Origin: Scolanthus callimorphus
Taxonomy: Eukaryota; Cnidaria; Anthozoa; Actiniaria; Edwardsiidae
Direction: 5' to 3'
DNA: 64,000 nucleotides
Assembly: GCA_033964015.1 (NCBI GenBank)
Contig: CM066912.1
Location: 14,357,399-14,421,398, forward strand
The translations under genes were made by a program, and so were the position numbers. Below are positions 47,213-57,811 of this stretch, piece by piece (positions within the stretch are counted from its first letter, which is position 1; every line of letters starts with the position of its first letter). The notes beneath the pieces were generated by a model. That model was not told where the DNA came from. It saw only the letters and a list, made by a program, of their open reading frames with translations, and did no database searches.

Positions 47213-50200
47213 TCATTTCTTGAACAATGTCTTCAGCTGTCCATGCACTTTGGCATTTTTAACACTAGCTTTGACAAGGGACATCAGGTCACTTTTACAA
47301 AGCTCACATGCAGAGTCTGTCTTGTTTTTGCTCAAACCACAATAGCAAAAGCTAGCATCTTTTATGCAATGGTTTGGAGTGAACATTTGACAAGTTTTGT
47401 TCCTATGGAACCACAGCTTGGTATGCTTTTCTCTGAGCCACACAGAGCTCACAAATTCATGTTTAAACACACTCAGCCAGCGAGCATGGTGGGAAACAGA
47501 GGGGGTGAACTCCATGAATTTTTTCAGCTTGACATGCTTGGCTTCTCTCCCTTGCATACTATTTAGACCTAGTCCATGACCTAGCTCATCAAAAAGCTGC
47601 CGAGCATGAAATGGAACAGCATAACCGATTGTCCATGTTGTTGGTGTTACATTACTTAAAAACAGTGACCAGGCATTGAAAAATTCTTTTGCAGTAAGCT
47701 CCAGCCGTTCAATATCTGTAAGTGTTACTTTGACACGGCTAAAAACAGATGCAGAATCTCTTAGTTTTAAGGCCACATATGCTAATACATGGAGTTTGAC
47801 CTTTGTTTTTGTATCTGGTGCAAATGGCAAGAAGACTTTAACTAGCTCAGCAAAGTACCAGGCACACTGTTTAGATTCTTTGCCTGTAAATCTATAACTT
47901 AGTTTCTGGTTGGTTTTCCTCCCATCTGCAAACCACCTACATATACACTTCCACAGTCTGTTACATTTGACAGTGTATCTAAGACAATGCATAAACATGG
48001 AAAATGGACTGTTAGTGGGCAGGTAACTAACATTTGTAGAGGCGTTGAGAAGCTGATCAGGTACAAATGACATTGCCATGGTCACCAGAATAAGGAACCA
48101 CTGCTGTCAAGCATTATTGCTGTTATGCAAGGGCTCTGACTTGCAGTACTTTACAAATTTGCCTAGTGGTGGGACACATTCTTGCCTAGAGCCTTTCCTG
48201 GCAATAAATTGAGTCACCTGTGCCCTCTGACTCTTGTCATTTGGATTTGAGAGCTTTTTCTTGAGCTTCTCTACTTGTTGTGCTGTAGCAATTCTGTGAT
48301 TATAGCTCCAAGGCTGCCAGGTGGATTTTTTGGGATCTAATCCAATGCTCCCATTTCTGATATCCATGTTTTTCTTACTGACATTAGCAAATGGAGAGAA
48401 ATATGTAGCAGCATTATTAAGTTCCCCTGACATGTCAGAGAGCCACTTCATGTCTCCAGTAATTAACTTGAATGTGTATCTGCAAGTGAAAACTATGTCA
48501 TTCACTTCAATGGAGTACTCCTTTAATTCTATTTCCTCCATTTCTTTCACAAGAGCCTTTGTGTATTCTAACAGTATTGCATCAGATTCACTACAGCTGG
48601 CACCAAGTAAAAGATGATTTTCATCACAACTGTTCACTTTTTTCAGTAAGTTTAGAAAACTTACAAGATAAGCTGTTGCACATTCATCTCTCCCAAATGG
48701 AGCACCATCTGCCCCAAGGGCAATTAGAAACTCATTTTCTTTCCCATTAAACCAATGGAAGATACTTTCATCAGGACTAGAACTGTCTACTAAAAAGTAA
48801 AACTTGGTTAGTCTCAAAAGACATGGCTCAAGCGTTCTGTAAACACGGGGTGCAGCTGGTACATTAACTTCTTTTGCAAAATCTTCCAGGCTGTACAGCC
48901 CTCCTATATCAGCCTTGGTATTTATAGATGACATAAGTGCCTTGTATGGCATAATTTTTGGGAGAGTTACTTTACTGTCTGGCAATACTGGTAAATCTTT
49001 AGAAAGTCTCATGCCACTATATTTTCTCTTACTTATAAGCCCCCCATTGTACAGAGTTTCTAAGCTTCTGACCATATTATCATCACTTTTCTTTAGATCA
49101 TCTAAGCTTTCTTGATTATGTTGGGAATTACTTTGGTCATACAAAACTTTGAATTTTGCAAATACTTGGTCATTTGCTCAGCTGTTGTGTTTTTTACTAG
49201 TGTTACCCACACCCCATCATTTACAGATGGATTTATATTTTTCTCATTATTAGCACAATGGATGTCCTTGAGGCTGTCAAGTGTGCTCCTCCTTCTTCGT
49301 CTTGCCTGTCTTTCAGACAATGTTAAAATCTCACTATTTCCAGGGGCTGTTTTGCTTGATGTCGATGGAGATTTTCTTTTCTTTTCAGGTTGAGACTTTT
49401 CGGTGTCACTTAAATCAGCTAGCTGCAAATATCATTAAACAGCAGGACCTTTACAATGCTAGAATTATTATATTATTCAAGTTGGCTAGTACAATTGCAC
49501 AAAACCAGCATAAGGGACAGGTTCAAGTCAGGAAGTAATATAATGACAAGGGGATAGCTCCAAATGACAGACAGAACACTAGCTAAATGCAAGCAACTGG
49601 TTCTCTCCACCATACAAATCCATTATCCCAGTCAGGCACTAAACTGGTTCTCTCCATGACACCAAGTTATTATTCCAGTCAGGCACTAAATGCAAGGGAC
49701 TGATTCTCTCCATAACACCAAGTTATTATTCCAGTCAGGCACTAAATGCAAGGGACTGGTTTTCTCCATAACACTAAGTTATTATTCCAGTCAGGCACTA
49801 AATGCAAGGGACTGGTTCTCTCAATAACACTAAGTTAATATTCCAGTCAGGCACTAAATGCAAGGGACTGGTTCTCTCAATAACACTAAGTTATTATTCC
49901 AGTCAGGCACTAAATGCAAGGGACTGGTTTTCTCCATAACACTAAGTAATTATTCCAGTCAGGCACTAAATGCAAGGGACTGGTTCTCTCAATAACACAA
50001 AGTTATTATTCCAGTCAGGCACTAAATGCAAGGGACTGGTTCTCTCAATAACACGACGTTATTATTCCAGTCAGGCACTAAATGCAAGGAACTGGTTCTC
50101 TCCATAACACTAAGTTAATATTCCAGTCAGATACTAAATGCAAGGGACTGGTTCTCTCAATAACACAAAGGTATTCCAGTGATTGGGTGACACTCCTTTA

Positions 50201-50505
50201 TTTAACTCCAGTTGAGCATTATTGGCATTCCCAGGCATTCTCATACCTTTCTTTTTTTTATCCTTAACCTCTCCGTTACGGCTTTATAATTGTCATCCAC
50301 CTCCTTGATGGTCTTGGACGATTCCACTGCCTGGGCTACCAGCTTCTCCCTCTTTGCCTTTTTCTGCTCGTCTAAGCTTCCCAATTGGAAAACGTGCCCT
50401 TTTCCCACATACTACTGGGTTTCCTCTGTCTCCAGAATTTCCAACTATGTCAGTGTTCTCGTTCCCTTCAGGATTTCCCCCTACAGCACTCATGGAACTC
50501 AGCAT
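47213..50505 (-). pseudogene. Decayed two-exon gene of an uncharacterised transposon-type family
   Basis: Exon 1: 50247-50505 (MLSSMSAVGGNPEG..., then a lysine-rich coiled stretch LVAQAVESSKTIKEVDDNYK, donor GTATGA). Exon 2: 47213-49422 (acceptor ATTTGCAG). It encodes FHWFNGKENEFLIALGADGA, HLLLGASCSESDAILLEY, DMKWLSDMSGELNNAATYFS, RKGSRQECVPPLGKFVKYCK, SEPLHNSNNA, then a long tail ending in a CYCGLSKNKTDSACELC zinc-like segment. I recall similar uncharacterised cnidarian proteins; a D (GADGAPFG) and E (SEPLH) could be catalytic, but that is a guess. Lesions: a frame slip in an A-run near 50400, one near 49140, and an in-frame TGA at 48107-48109 with the same frame continuing to 47213. A 56 bp minisatellite fills the intron. 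Confidence 0.7.
49590..50175. repeat. 56 bp minisatellite, about ten copies
   Basis: The unit is ATTCCAGTCAGGCACTAAAT + GCAAGGGACTGGTTCTCTC + AATAACACTAAGTTATT. Spacing is 56 bp in most units; the first is shortened to 46 bp. It lies wholly inside the intron of the gene at 47213-50505. Confidence 0.92.
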
Positions 50506-51378
50506 TACTGAAAGAAATAATTATCAGGTAACAAACAAACCTTTTTGACAGAGTCAAACAAAAGCAATGTGCCCTGCATCCTCATCACTGAGCAAGACTG
50601 GAACATTAGGAGAAGAAGTTTTTTATATTTCGCTTTTTCAACTAAAAGGGAATCTGTTTTTTAACACCTTTCACTGTCTGTGCTAGTAAACGCAGAATAA
50701 ACAGCGCGCGAAATCGAATTCTAATTTGCACATGCTGACAATTTTTTTCAATAATAAAGAGAACAAAATTAAGTAACTTAAGCCTTAATTGACTAAAACA
50801 AGCTTAAGTAAAATGGATAATGATTATTACAGTACAATACAAATTTAATTTGACACTCCATCCTGCTGCTCCATCAGTTCATTCATTCGCTTCGGGTTCT
50901 GTTCTGTTCGGGTCCGCATGATACAGTCTTGACTTTGACTTTTGAGACATGAAAAGCGTTCGAATCATTCAAAGCTGTTTTTCAAACGAACAAAGGAAAC
51001 CCCGAGCGCTCAACAAAGTGCTTCATCTAATTTTCCGAAAGAAAACATCAGCTAGCCAAATACACCAAATTTTTAATATTGAATGCTTAGGTTCTAATCG
51101 TATCATTTTGGATTTTTGAATTTCATTTTCTTTCGGAATTTATAAGAAAGGATAATAATGAAAAAAAATATTACCATAACAGCCTCAGAATAGCCTTTGA
51201 AGAACCTCAAAATTGGATAAATTTCCACCGCGAGGAATCTGTCACAACGCTGCCATGTCCGATGTCGTTGTGAAGCTACGAGACCGACGATGCTATTTCC
51301 GTTCACATCTCTGATTGGTCGGCTTTCTATCGGAAGATATAACTAAATTCCGGAATGCCCTCGTCTGACCGGAAATCC
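50506..51378. other. Upstream region of the 47-50 kb gene, no gene seen
   Basis: AT-rich with a modest GC rise at 50870-50960 and 51220-51300. It could hold the promoter of the minus-strand gene, but no specific site is identifiable. Confidence 0.35.
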
Positions 51379-52084
51379 CTATGGTTTCCTACCCAGTGTG
51401 CATTGCGCGCCGTTTTCGCCGCCATCTTTGACAGTATTACATGGCCGCTTTTCTGACGCCCAGACCCCAGCGTGTTCCTTTCTGTCCATTAGAATCTGCT
51501 GAAACTTATGGGTACAAGTAAAACAATCACTACACTTGGGACCATAAAATGATTCTTCCTTTGGGTAGTTACAACAATTGTACATTTTTTTCTCACTCGA
51601 CCGCATGCATGAGTGTATGTGCAGAACTAACAAAAGTATCCACCCAAAGGAATCCTCACATGATCTGAATTGGGTCGCAACAAGATGTAAACACTATTGT
51701 CCGCTTTGGTCTATAGCAAAAATATTGTGAAAGGAAATTTCCTCTTTCTCAGCTGGGATCCGTGGTAAACCCGACACACAGGCAGAGTCCCGAGGCTCCC
51801 CACAATTTTCAACTGCGATATAGACAAGAACCATACTTTCAACTCTGAGGGAGTTGAGAATTCCAGGGATGAGGGGCTAAATTCACTTGTTATTCCCCAA
51901 ATAAAAGTTTGCTTTTTACCTTTCAAACAAAAATATAATAATAATAATAATAATATACATTTATATAGCGCTTATACGACCGTTCTAAGCGCTTTTGCAA
52001 ACTATTGCAAGCTATTACCTGCTTGGCAGGAAATCACCTCAGCTGTGCTCTCTTCCATGCCCTGTTCTCCTCCACTTTCAGTTT
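51379..52084 (-). pseudogene. Partial copy of the duplicated exon unit (incl. exon 52019-52084)
   Basis: The minus strand reads CSDCFTCTHKFQQILMDRKE around 51470-51550, with a weaker homologue near 22380-22440. Next come the ATTTCCTCTTTCTCAGCTGG and GAGAATTCCAGGGATGAGG intron blocks, then exon 52019-52084 (ETESGGEQGMEESTAEVISC, donor GTAATA). An (ATA)n tract and TATATAGCGCTTATACGACC at 51936-51990 look like the tail of a retroposed element inserted in the intron. Coding status is uncertain. Confidence 0.45.
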
Positions 52085-52746
52085 CTTAAGAAAAAGAAAA
52101 CATGTCGGTCCAACCATATGCTGCTTAAGAGCGGATGTCTGTAACGGTCGACTCCAGCTGGAAAAATGGATTTTGACATTACATGTCAGAATGAAGCCTG
52201 TTATCAGCTGCTTCTAACGATATATTTTTTATCTCGTTGCGATTAATATTTTCGGAGAAATCCGGCCGAGTTTAGTATTGGGTCGAACATGGGGTTTGGG
52301 TAGCCTTCCGAGGCCGTTTTTACCGCACCAATAAAATATCAAAAATAAAAACAAATGCAAGGCGCTTTGGAAAATTTAAGCAGGCAGAACTCAAGAGCAC
52401 ATAATTCTTGTCACTTTAAGCAGCTTTTTATTTCCCAGCGTTGAAAATTGAATATTTTACGAATTTTTAAATAATTACACTTTTTTGGAGCCCCCATCTA
52501 TAGGGTATCTTTGACGTGCTTTATCGGGTTGATCCATGTACATTTGACAACTGAAATTTACTCAGGGTAATAGAGCGATGATAGATGTTTACAAATATCA
52601 AATAACTTTTGTGGGCAAGCTACTTTTGTAACCAGAAGGAGGCGGTAAAAATACCTTGACATGGCGACTAAAGATACGGCATCACACTGTTCACTTGACA
52701 AGCGTGGAGGGAAAATCTTGCAAAATTCTCTGTTGAAACGAGAATA
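52085..52746. other. Intergenic, no gene seen
   Basis: AT-rich; ends at the TA that borders the 2.0 kb element. No frame above 70 codons. Confidence 0.4.
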
Positions 52747-54780
52747 ACACTACTGGAAGGAACCATGTGAAATTCATGTGAAATGTGTGTGAAATGGCCA
52801 TGTGAAAATAAACCATATTTCACATGGTATTTCACATGTTAACCATGTGAAATGATGGTGTGAAATGGATGTGAACTGGGCTGATCCTTTTCACATCATA
52901 AAAACATGTGAAATTCATGTGAAATTTCTGGTTCTAGATAGACTGGGTATATGTGAAATTGGTGTGAAATTGTTTGAAAGGATGTGAAATTCAGAGTTTG
53001 ATCCAGACCTCAGCAGGCTGGAACACTAGAACATCATTCTAGTTCTGTTTAATCATAAAAATTATTTAATAACAGTTCCACAGTCTAATGTTAAAAAGCA
53101 TAGGATAGGAGAACAATAAAAGCATCACACTGTAGAAGTTGAGAAAATTATAAGTATGTGAAATATTTTTCCATGTGAAAAAAAACAAATTACACTACAA
53201 CGATTTTGCCACTTCTGGAAATTATACTTGTTTCCTATATAAAACCACTGGTAAAGGCATGGTGTCCATGATATGATGATAATTTCTTTAGAGTTTTACA
53301 TAACATAATAGGTATGCACCGGAAACGTGATCATGTCAATTTCTCAGTTTGGAGCTGTGTGAAAAGTGTCAAAATTTATATAATACACGCTTTACAAACT
53401 GATGCAGAAATTCATAGCAACAATCATGCAGAATGTAGGAGATATTAATCAGTTATGGCTCACATTCGTAAGGGCAATTGTTCAACACAATTATTCAGAG
53501 GTGAGAGACAACATTTTATGAAAAGACCTAATGCCGACATCGCCGGATTGGCGAGTTCAAAATAAAACCTACGTATAAGCGTGTTTCTGCATCAACACAC
53601 TCTCATTCCGATAAACCAGAACAAAAGGCTAAGTTTCTAGTTTAACAGTGCAATGAATATTTAGAATCACCGGTAACTTATTTGCACAAAGGGCACTTCA
53701 AAGTGTAAGTTATAAACAAAGGTTAAATTAACGTTCGATTCACATTATAACTAGCCGCGGCCGCCGGCGCGTGGCTCGTGCGAATACGAAAGGACCGCGA
53801 TCGATACACTTTAAATGAATACAGATAAGGTGAAATAAACTGCTTCAGTTTTCAACGAACTGACTTCTTCAAGTTAATAGCTTCTTATTTTATAAGTACT
53901 CTTCATATTTATAAACACAGCCGAAGTATAATAAGCGCTGAAGTGATAAGATTGCATCACGAACTCTGTGGACTCACCTTCCTCTATACCGGAAGCATTG
54001 CCTCAGCTTTTCTTTGGTAGTACAATCAGGAAAACACAAGACGAAATCGCGTATCTAGACGATGATCAACTTTGTGTGTCAGGGAATGAAGTTTGCCAGA
54101 AATAGTACTGCCATTTTGAGAAACTTCGATGATGCTGTGTGTAGGATGTTCGTTATTGAAATACGATCCTAAAATGAATTCGGCGGCCTTTTATACTAGC
54201 CAATTAGATGCGAGATTGACCGGTCCAGGTCCCGCTCGGACATTTCACTCAATCGATAATAGTCAGCACAAAATATTCTATTTTTGAAATAGCACAACAT
54301 AAAAAGATTTAGCCTTTCTGTGATTTATCATTTCTGTGATTTATCATGGAGTTATTATGCACATAATAACTCTATGGATTTATATAATACTTTTTCTTTA
54401 CACTTATGCAAAGTCCCTTAGTTTTACTTAGCTATTGCAGCTAAACACATTCAACAAAGTTTTCATCAGACAATGTATTCAGGATCGAGGTAATTGAAAT
54501 TTAGCAAAAAAATGTTTTTTTGAGGAATAATTCGAGAAGCAGTGAATGTTCAAGTTTTGTTCTTTTTTCTAGAAAAAAATCCACAGTAATTTCACATGAT
54601 GATTATCATTTCACATTAATTTCACAGCATGTGAAATAAGACTTCTCTTAAGAAAAATATTTCACATGCATTTCACATGATTTGCCATTTCACATCATCA
54701 GTTTCACATGCTTGATTTCACATGTTTTGTGTTTCACAGTAAGTTCACATCATTTTTCACATGGTTCCTTCCAGTAGTGT
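52747..54780. mobile_element. Non-autonomous TA-flanked transposon with CATGTGAAAT word arrays, 2034 bp
   Basis: A perfect 26 bp terminal inverted repeat begins ACACTACTGGAAGGAACC and runs into CATGTGAAA. TA stands on both sides (52745-52746, 54781-54782). Each end has an array of CATGTGAAAT words (52761-52990) or their complement ATTTCACATG (54590-54765). The middle (53000-54560) has no long frame and includes a GC island, GCGGCCGCCGGCGCG, near 53757. The CACTA start and word-array ends recall Tn-A and Tn-B, but a TA duplication would also fit other superfamilies. Confidence 0.88.
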
Positions 54781-55065
54781 TAGAGTCTAACAAATATCCT
54801 CAGACAATAATCATGGTTTCTCGCTTGAGTTTGAATCTGCAGAGATAAAATCAAAGCTCTCGAGTTTCAAAATTGTTGTTTACATCTCGAAACACTAGAA
54901 CCATGTGTGTAGATGTTCAGGCAAGCCTGTGGCCGCGTAGCACTAAGTTCAACAGAGTGGAGATAAGGAATTAACCTTGTGTGAAAGCTAACGTGCTAAT
55001 GAAATGGTCCCATGTGTGCTTCTGAGCGTTAGCCCTAGTAAGCGGAGAAAGAGAAAAAATCTCTG

Positions 55066-55139
55066 ACCCCGAGAGGGATTCGAACCCACGACCTTCAGAA
55101 TTGTACATCCGATGCTCTAACCAGCTGAGCTATCCAGGT
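55066..55139 (-). tRNA. tRNA-like sequence (SINE head or tRNA pseudogene), copy 1
   Basis: The minus strand has an A box TAGCTCAGCTGGTTAGAGC and a B box GGTTCGAATCC at normal spacing, with a plausible acceptor stem (ACCTGGA against TCGGGGT, one mismatch). The anticodon stem TCGGA/TCTGA leaves an 8-base loop, TGTACAAT, so no standard anticodon can be read. There is one T-stem mismatch. It is more likely a tRNA-derived repeat than a working tRNA. Confidence 0.55.
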
Positions 55140-55357
55140 CAGACTGGGAGCAGGTCGGGGTAAATTAGATGTTATGTTCGCGGTAATGAAGTGAATGTAT
55201 GTAGATGTTCAGGCAAGCCTGTGGCCGCGTAGCACTAAGTTCAACAGAGTGGAGATAAGGAATTAACCTTGTGTGAAAGCTAACGTGCTAATGAAATGGT
55301 CCCATGTGTGCTTCTGAGCGCTAGCCCTAGTAAGCGGAGAAAGAGAAAAAATCTCTG

Positions 55358-55431
55358 ACCCCGAGAGGGATTCGAACCCACGACCTTCAGAAGTGTACAT
55401 CCCATGCTCTAACCAGCTGAGCTATCCAGGT
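55358..55431 (-). tRNA. tRNA-like sequence (SINE head or tRNA pseudogene), copy 2
   Basis: Same as copy 1, 292 bp away, differing by a few bases in the anticodon arm (GGGATGTACACTTCTG). The loop is again 8 bases. Both copies share the same odd loop, so the change predates the tandem duplication. Confidence 0.5.
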
Positions 55432-55594
55432 CAGACTGGGAGCAGGTCGGGGTAAATTAGATGTTATGTTCGCGGTAATGAAGTGAATGTATGTAGATGT
55501 TCAGGCAAGCCTGTGGCCGCGTAGCACTATGTTCAACAGAGTGGAGATAAGGAATTAACCTTGTGTGAAAGCTAACGTGCTAATGATTGGTTGA

Positions 55595-55631
55595 GCTACT
55601 AGTAGGCTATAAGTTATAGCCTACTAGTAGC
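55595..55631. repeat. Perfect 37 bp palindrome
   Basis: GCTACTAGTAGGCTATAA and its exact reverse complement flank one central G. Confidence 0.95.
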
Positions 55632-56235
55632 GAAAATTGTCGGATTTGAAAGCCAGAAAATGCCAAATGACCAGAACAAAAACACTTTTTTGGCAATACA
55701 AATTGGACTACGTGATTTGACTAAAATAATTATTCCTCCACCCCTCATGGCCCGGAGAGGGAGGGGGTACTCCCTATATTGGACTATACAGGGGTGCTTG
55801 GCCTGAAAGGGGTAGGGTTTTCAGGCTGGAGGTATAAGAAAGGGGTAGGGTTTTCAGGCTTGGTATAAGGAAGGGGTAGGGTTTTCAGGCTGGACTGGGT
55901 ATCAAAAACAGTAGGGAAAATTGCAATTCTGGTATAAAAGAGGGTTTGTATTTCACCAGTTTTTCAACCACAACGCGGGAGCAAAACCGTTTCTTTTTTT
56001 AACAGAGCACAAAGTCGATTCTTCAGGCTTGGTATAAGAAAGGGGTACCTTTTTCGGCTTTGGTATAAGAAATGAGTTACCTCTTTTGCTCTAAAATTGG
56101 TATACAGAAGGGTAAGGGGTCCAGAACCTGGGCCGAGCATCCCCGTACAAAAGTTTTGGGAGTTCCCCCTGGGCCTCATGGCTTCTGAGTCAATAGCCCA
56201 TTCGGCCTTTGGCCTCACATGGGCTATTGACTCAG

Positions 56236-56268
<33 letters not shown>

Positions 56269-56278
56269 GCCATCTTAC
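55632..56278. repeat. Short tandem GGGGTAGGGTTTTCAGGCT repeats and a hairpin
   Basis: Repeats of GGGGTAGGGTTTTCAGGCT with GGTATAAGAAA recur at 55797-55915, with looser ones to 56110. At 56186-56234, TGAGTCAATAGCCCAT and ATGGGCTATTGACTCA form a perfect 16 bp stem. No gene. Confidence 0.75.
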
Positions 56279-56500
56279 CTGCTTGGCATGTAGTCTCAGC
56301 TGTGCTTTCTGCCAAACCGTGTTCTATTCAGCTTTCAGTTTCTTAATATAAATAAGAAATAAACTTAATACATTATAAAGTACTGTAGGTTATCCACATT
56401 TGATCCTAGTAAAAAATCCAAGAAGAAAGAACACAGACATGATCAGTCAAAACCACAGACAGTAGGCTTACTGAGGTCTGAGTACTCTCAAAATTGCGTA
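56279..56500 (-). pseudogene. Degenerate copy of the CCAAGCAG small exon and its intron
   Basis: 56279-56341 aligns with the exons at 22612, 23458 and 52019 (same GTAAG donor, same TTAAGAAACTG edge), but phase 1 gives E-T-E-S-stop. The adjacent intron sequence (GTCAAAACCACAGACAGTAG) is shared with 21990 and 22760. Confidence 0.5.
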
Positions 56501-56621
56501 ACTTACAACAAAACATCAAAACTAACGGTGCATTCTAAAAGTGGAATAAAATAAACACGATTTCTTTGGAATGAAAAGTGGTTACATGTAGTCAATCTGA
56601 CTATTGACAGTCCAAGCTCAC

Positions 56622-57387
56622 CTGCTCTTTTTTCACGTTGTTTTCTGCGCCGTTCGGCCTGGCGAAATCTCTCTCGTTCTCTATACTCTTCCGAATAATT
56701 TCTCCTTGCTTGCCTTCTTCTTTCATTCACCGTTTCTTTAACTGACAAGTTTTGTCTAGCTTGTCTTTTCCTTTCCCTTTCCAGTTCTCTCTCTTCTCCC
56801 GTAGCATTTTGACTCGCATCCCTCTTTCTGCTACGTTCATTCTCTCTCTCTTCTTCCGTAGCATGTTGCATCGCATCCCTCGTTCTGTCACGTTCATTCT
56901 CTCTCTCTTCTTCCGTAGCATGTTGCCTCGCATCCCTCTTTCTGCCACGTTCATTCTCTCTGTCTTCTTCCGTAGCATTTTTCCTCGCATCCCTCTTTCT
57001 GCCACGTTCATTTTCTCTATCTTCTTCCGTAGCATTTTGCCTCGCATCCCTCTTTCTGCCACGTTCATTCTCTCTGTCTTCTTCCGTAGCATTTTTCCTC
57101 GCATCCCTCTTTCTGCCACGTTCATTCTCTCTGTCTTCTTCCGTAGCATTTTTCCTCGCATCCCTCTTTCTGCCACGTTCATTCTCTCTATCTTCTTCCG
57201 TAGCATTTTTCCTGGCCAAAGCTTTTCTCTCTCTTTCTTGTTCCCGGATTACTTCATCGGTGCAGAGGCTTCGCCTTTTTCGCTCTTTTTCTCGTCTCAA
57301 CATCTTCTCTTCGTTGGTCAAAATTCGCTTTTTCCCCGCTGCTTTCGCTACTTCGTCTTCTTCCTCAGAATATACACTTGACTCCAT
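56622..57387 (-). CDS. First exon of a protein with 20-residue charged repeats
   Basis: Minus-strand ATG at 57387 (MESSVYSEEEDEVAKAAG), ending at GCAG/GTGAGC, a strong donor at 56622/56621; about 255 residues. Residues ~60-200 hold seven to eight 20-residue repeats of ARKNATEEDRENERGRKRD type (60 bp DNA repeats, 56800-57230), then RRRQARRNYSEEYRERERF. The composition predicts a long single helix or coiled coil. Similar Arg/Glu repeat leaders occur in some Helitron/PIF1-type and STPR-type proteins, but no helicase or other domain is present here. Downstream the small-exon units (56279, 52019) could belong to the same gene. Confidence 0.55.
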
Positions 57388-57811
57388 TATTCGCTCGTTT
57401 TGATATTATTTCCAAAGAGATGATACAAAATACGAATTTCAAGTGTTAAAATAAAAGCAGTTTTTGTGAGTTGTTTCCTTTGTAAAATTATCTTGTAAAA
57501 TTAGCTTGTAAAATTATCAACTGCGGAAAAAATGTATTATTATAAAATAAGCCGCGTGCGCGTCCCAATTCCCGCCAAAAGTACAAATACACAGGGCTCC
57601 CAAGTGTAACATTGTTCCAAATAGCATTAAGATAACGTCACATCACGTCACCATGGTAACATCCGCTTGCACTCTCTGCTAAAACTACCTCGTATCTACA
57701 TAAGATGGTTTACTGACGGCCTTCCCTTTAATATTTAACTTTAAAGAAATGACAAAGGGATGTCATGTGTACACGCACGGACGGACGACGGACGATCTCT
57801 TCACGAGATAT
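57388..57811. other. Upstream region of the charged-repeat exon
   Basis: Contains AATTATCTTGTAAAATTAGC-type short repeats and a GCCGCGTGCGCG patch. It may include the promoter of the minus-strand exon, but no site is defined. An ACGG-type microsatellite starts near 57773. Confidence 0.35.

Larger units (their letters stand above)
54909..55587. repeat. 292 bp tandem repeat with tRNA-like core, 2.3 copies
   Basis: Units start at GTAGATGTTCAGGCAAGCCT (54909, 55201, 55493). The first two are 292 bp and nearly identical; the third stops at 55587. Each full unit contains one minus-strand tRNA-like segment. Confidence 0.92.

Noticed and set aside
47168..47566. 132-codon plus-strand frame
   Set aside because: Antisense shadow of the C-terminal part of the minus-strand gene at 47213-49422.
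55066..55431. Calling two functional tRNA genes with an assigned amino acid
   Set aside because: The 8-base anticodon loop and stem mismatches prevent a safe anticodon reading; the tandem repeat context favours a derived repeat.
55780..55915. Telomere-like GGGTAGGGTT repeats
   Set aside because: The period is over 30 bp and the word is not TTAGGG; it is a local tandem repeat.
56752..57381. 209-codon plus-strand frame rich in Phe/Ser/Leu
   Set aside because: It is the antisense of the 20-residue repeat array. The minus frame has a sensible start, donor and composition.
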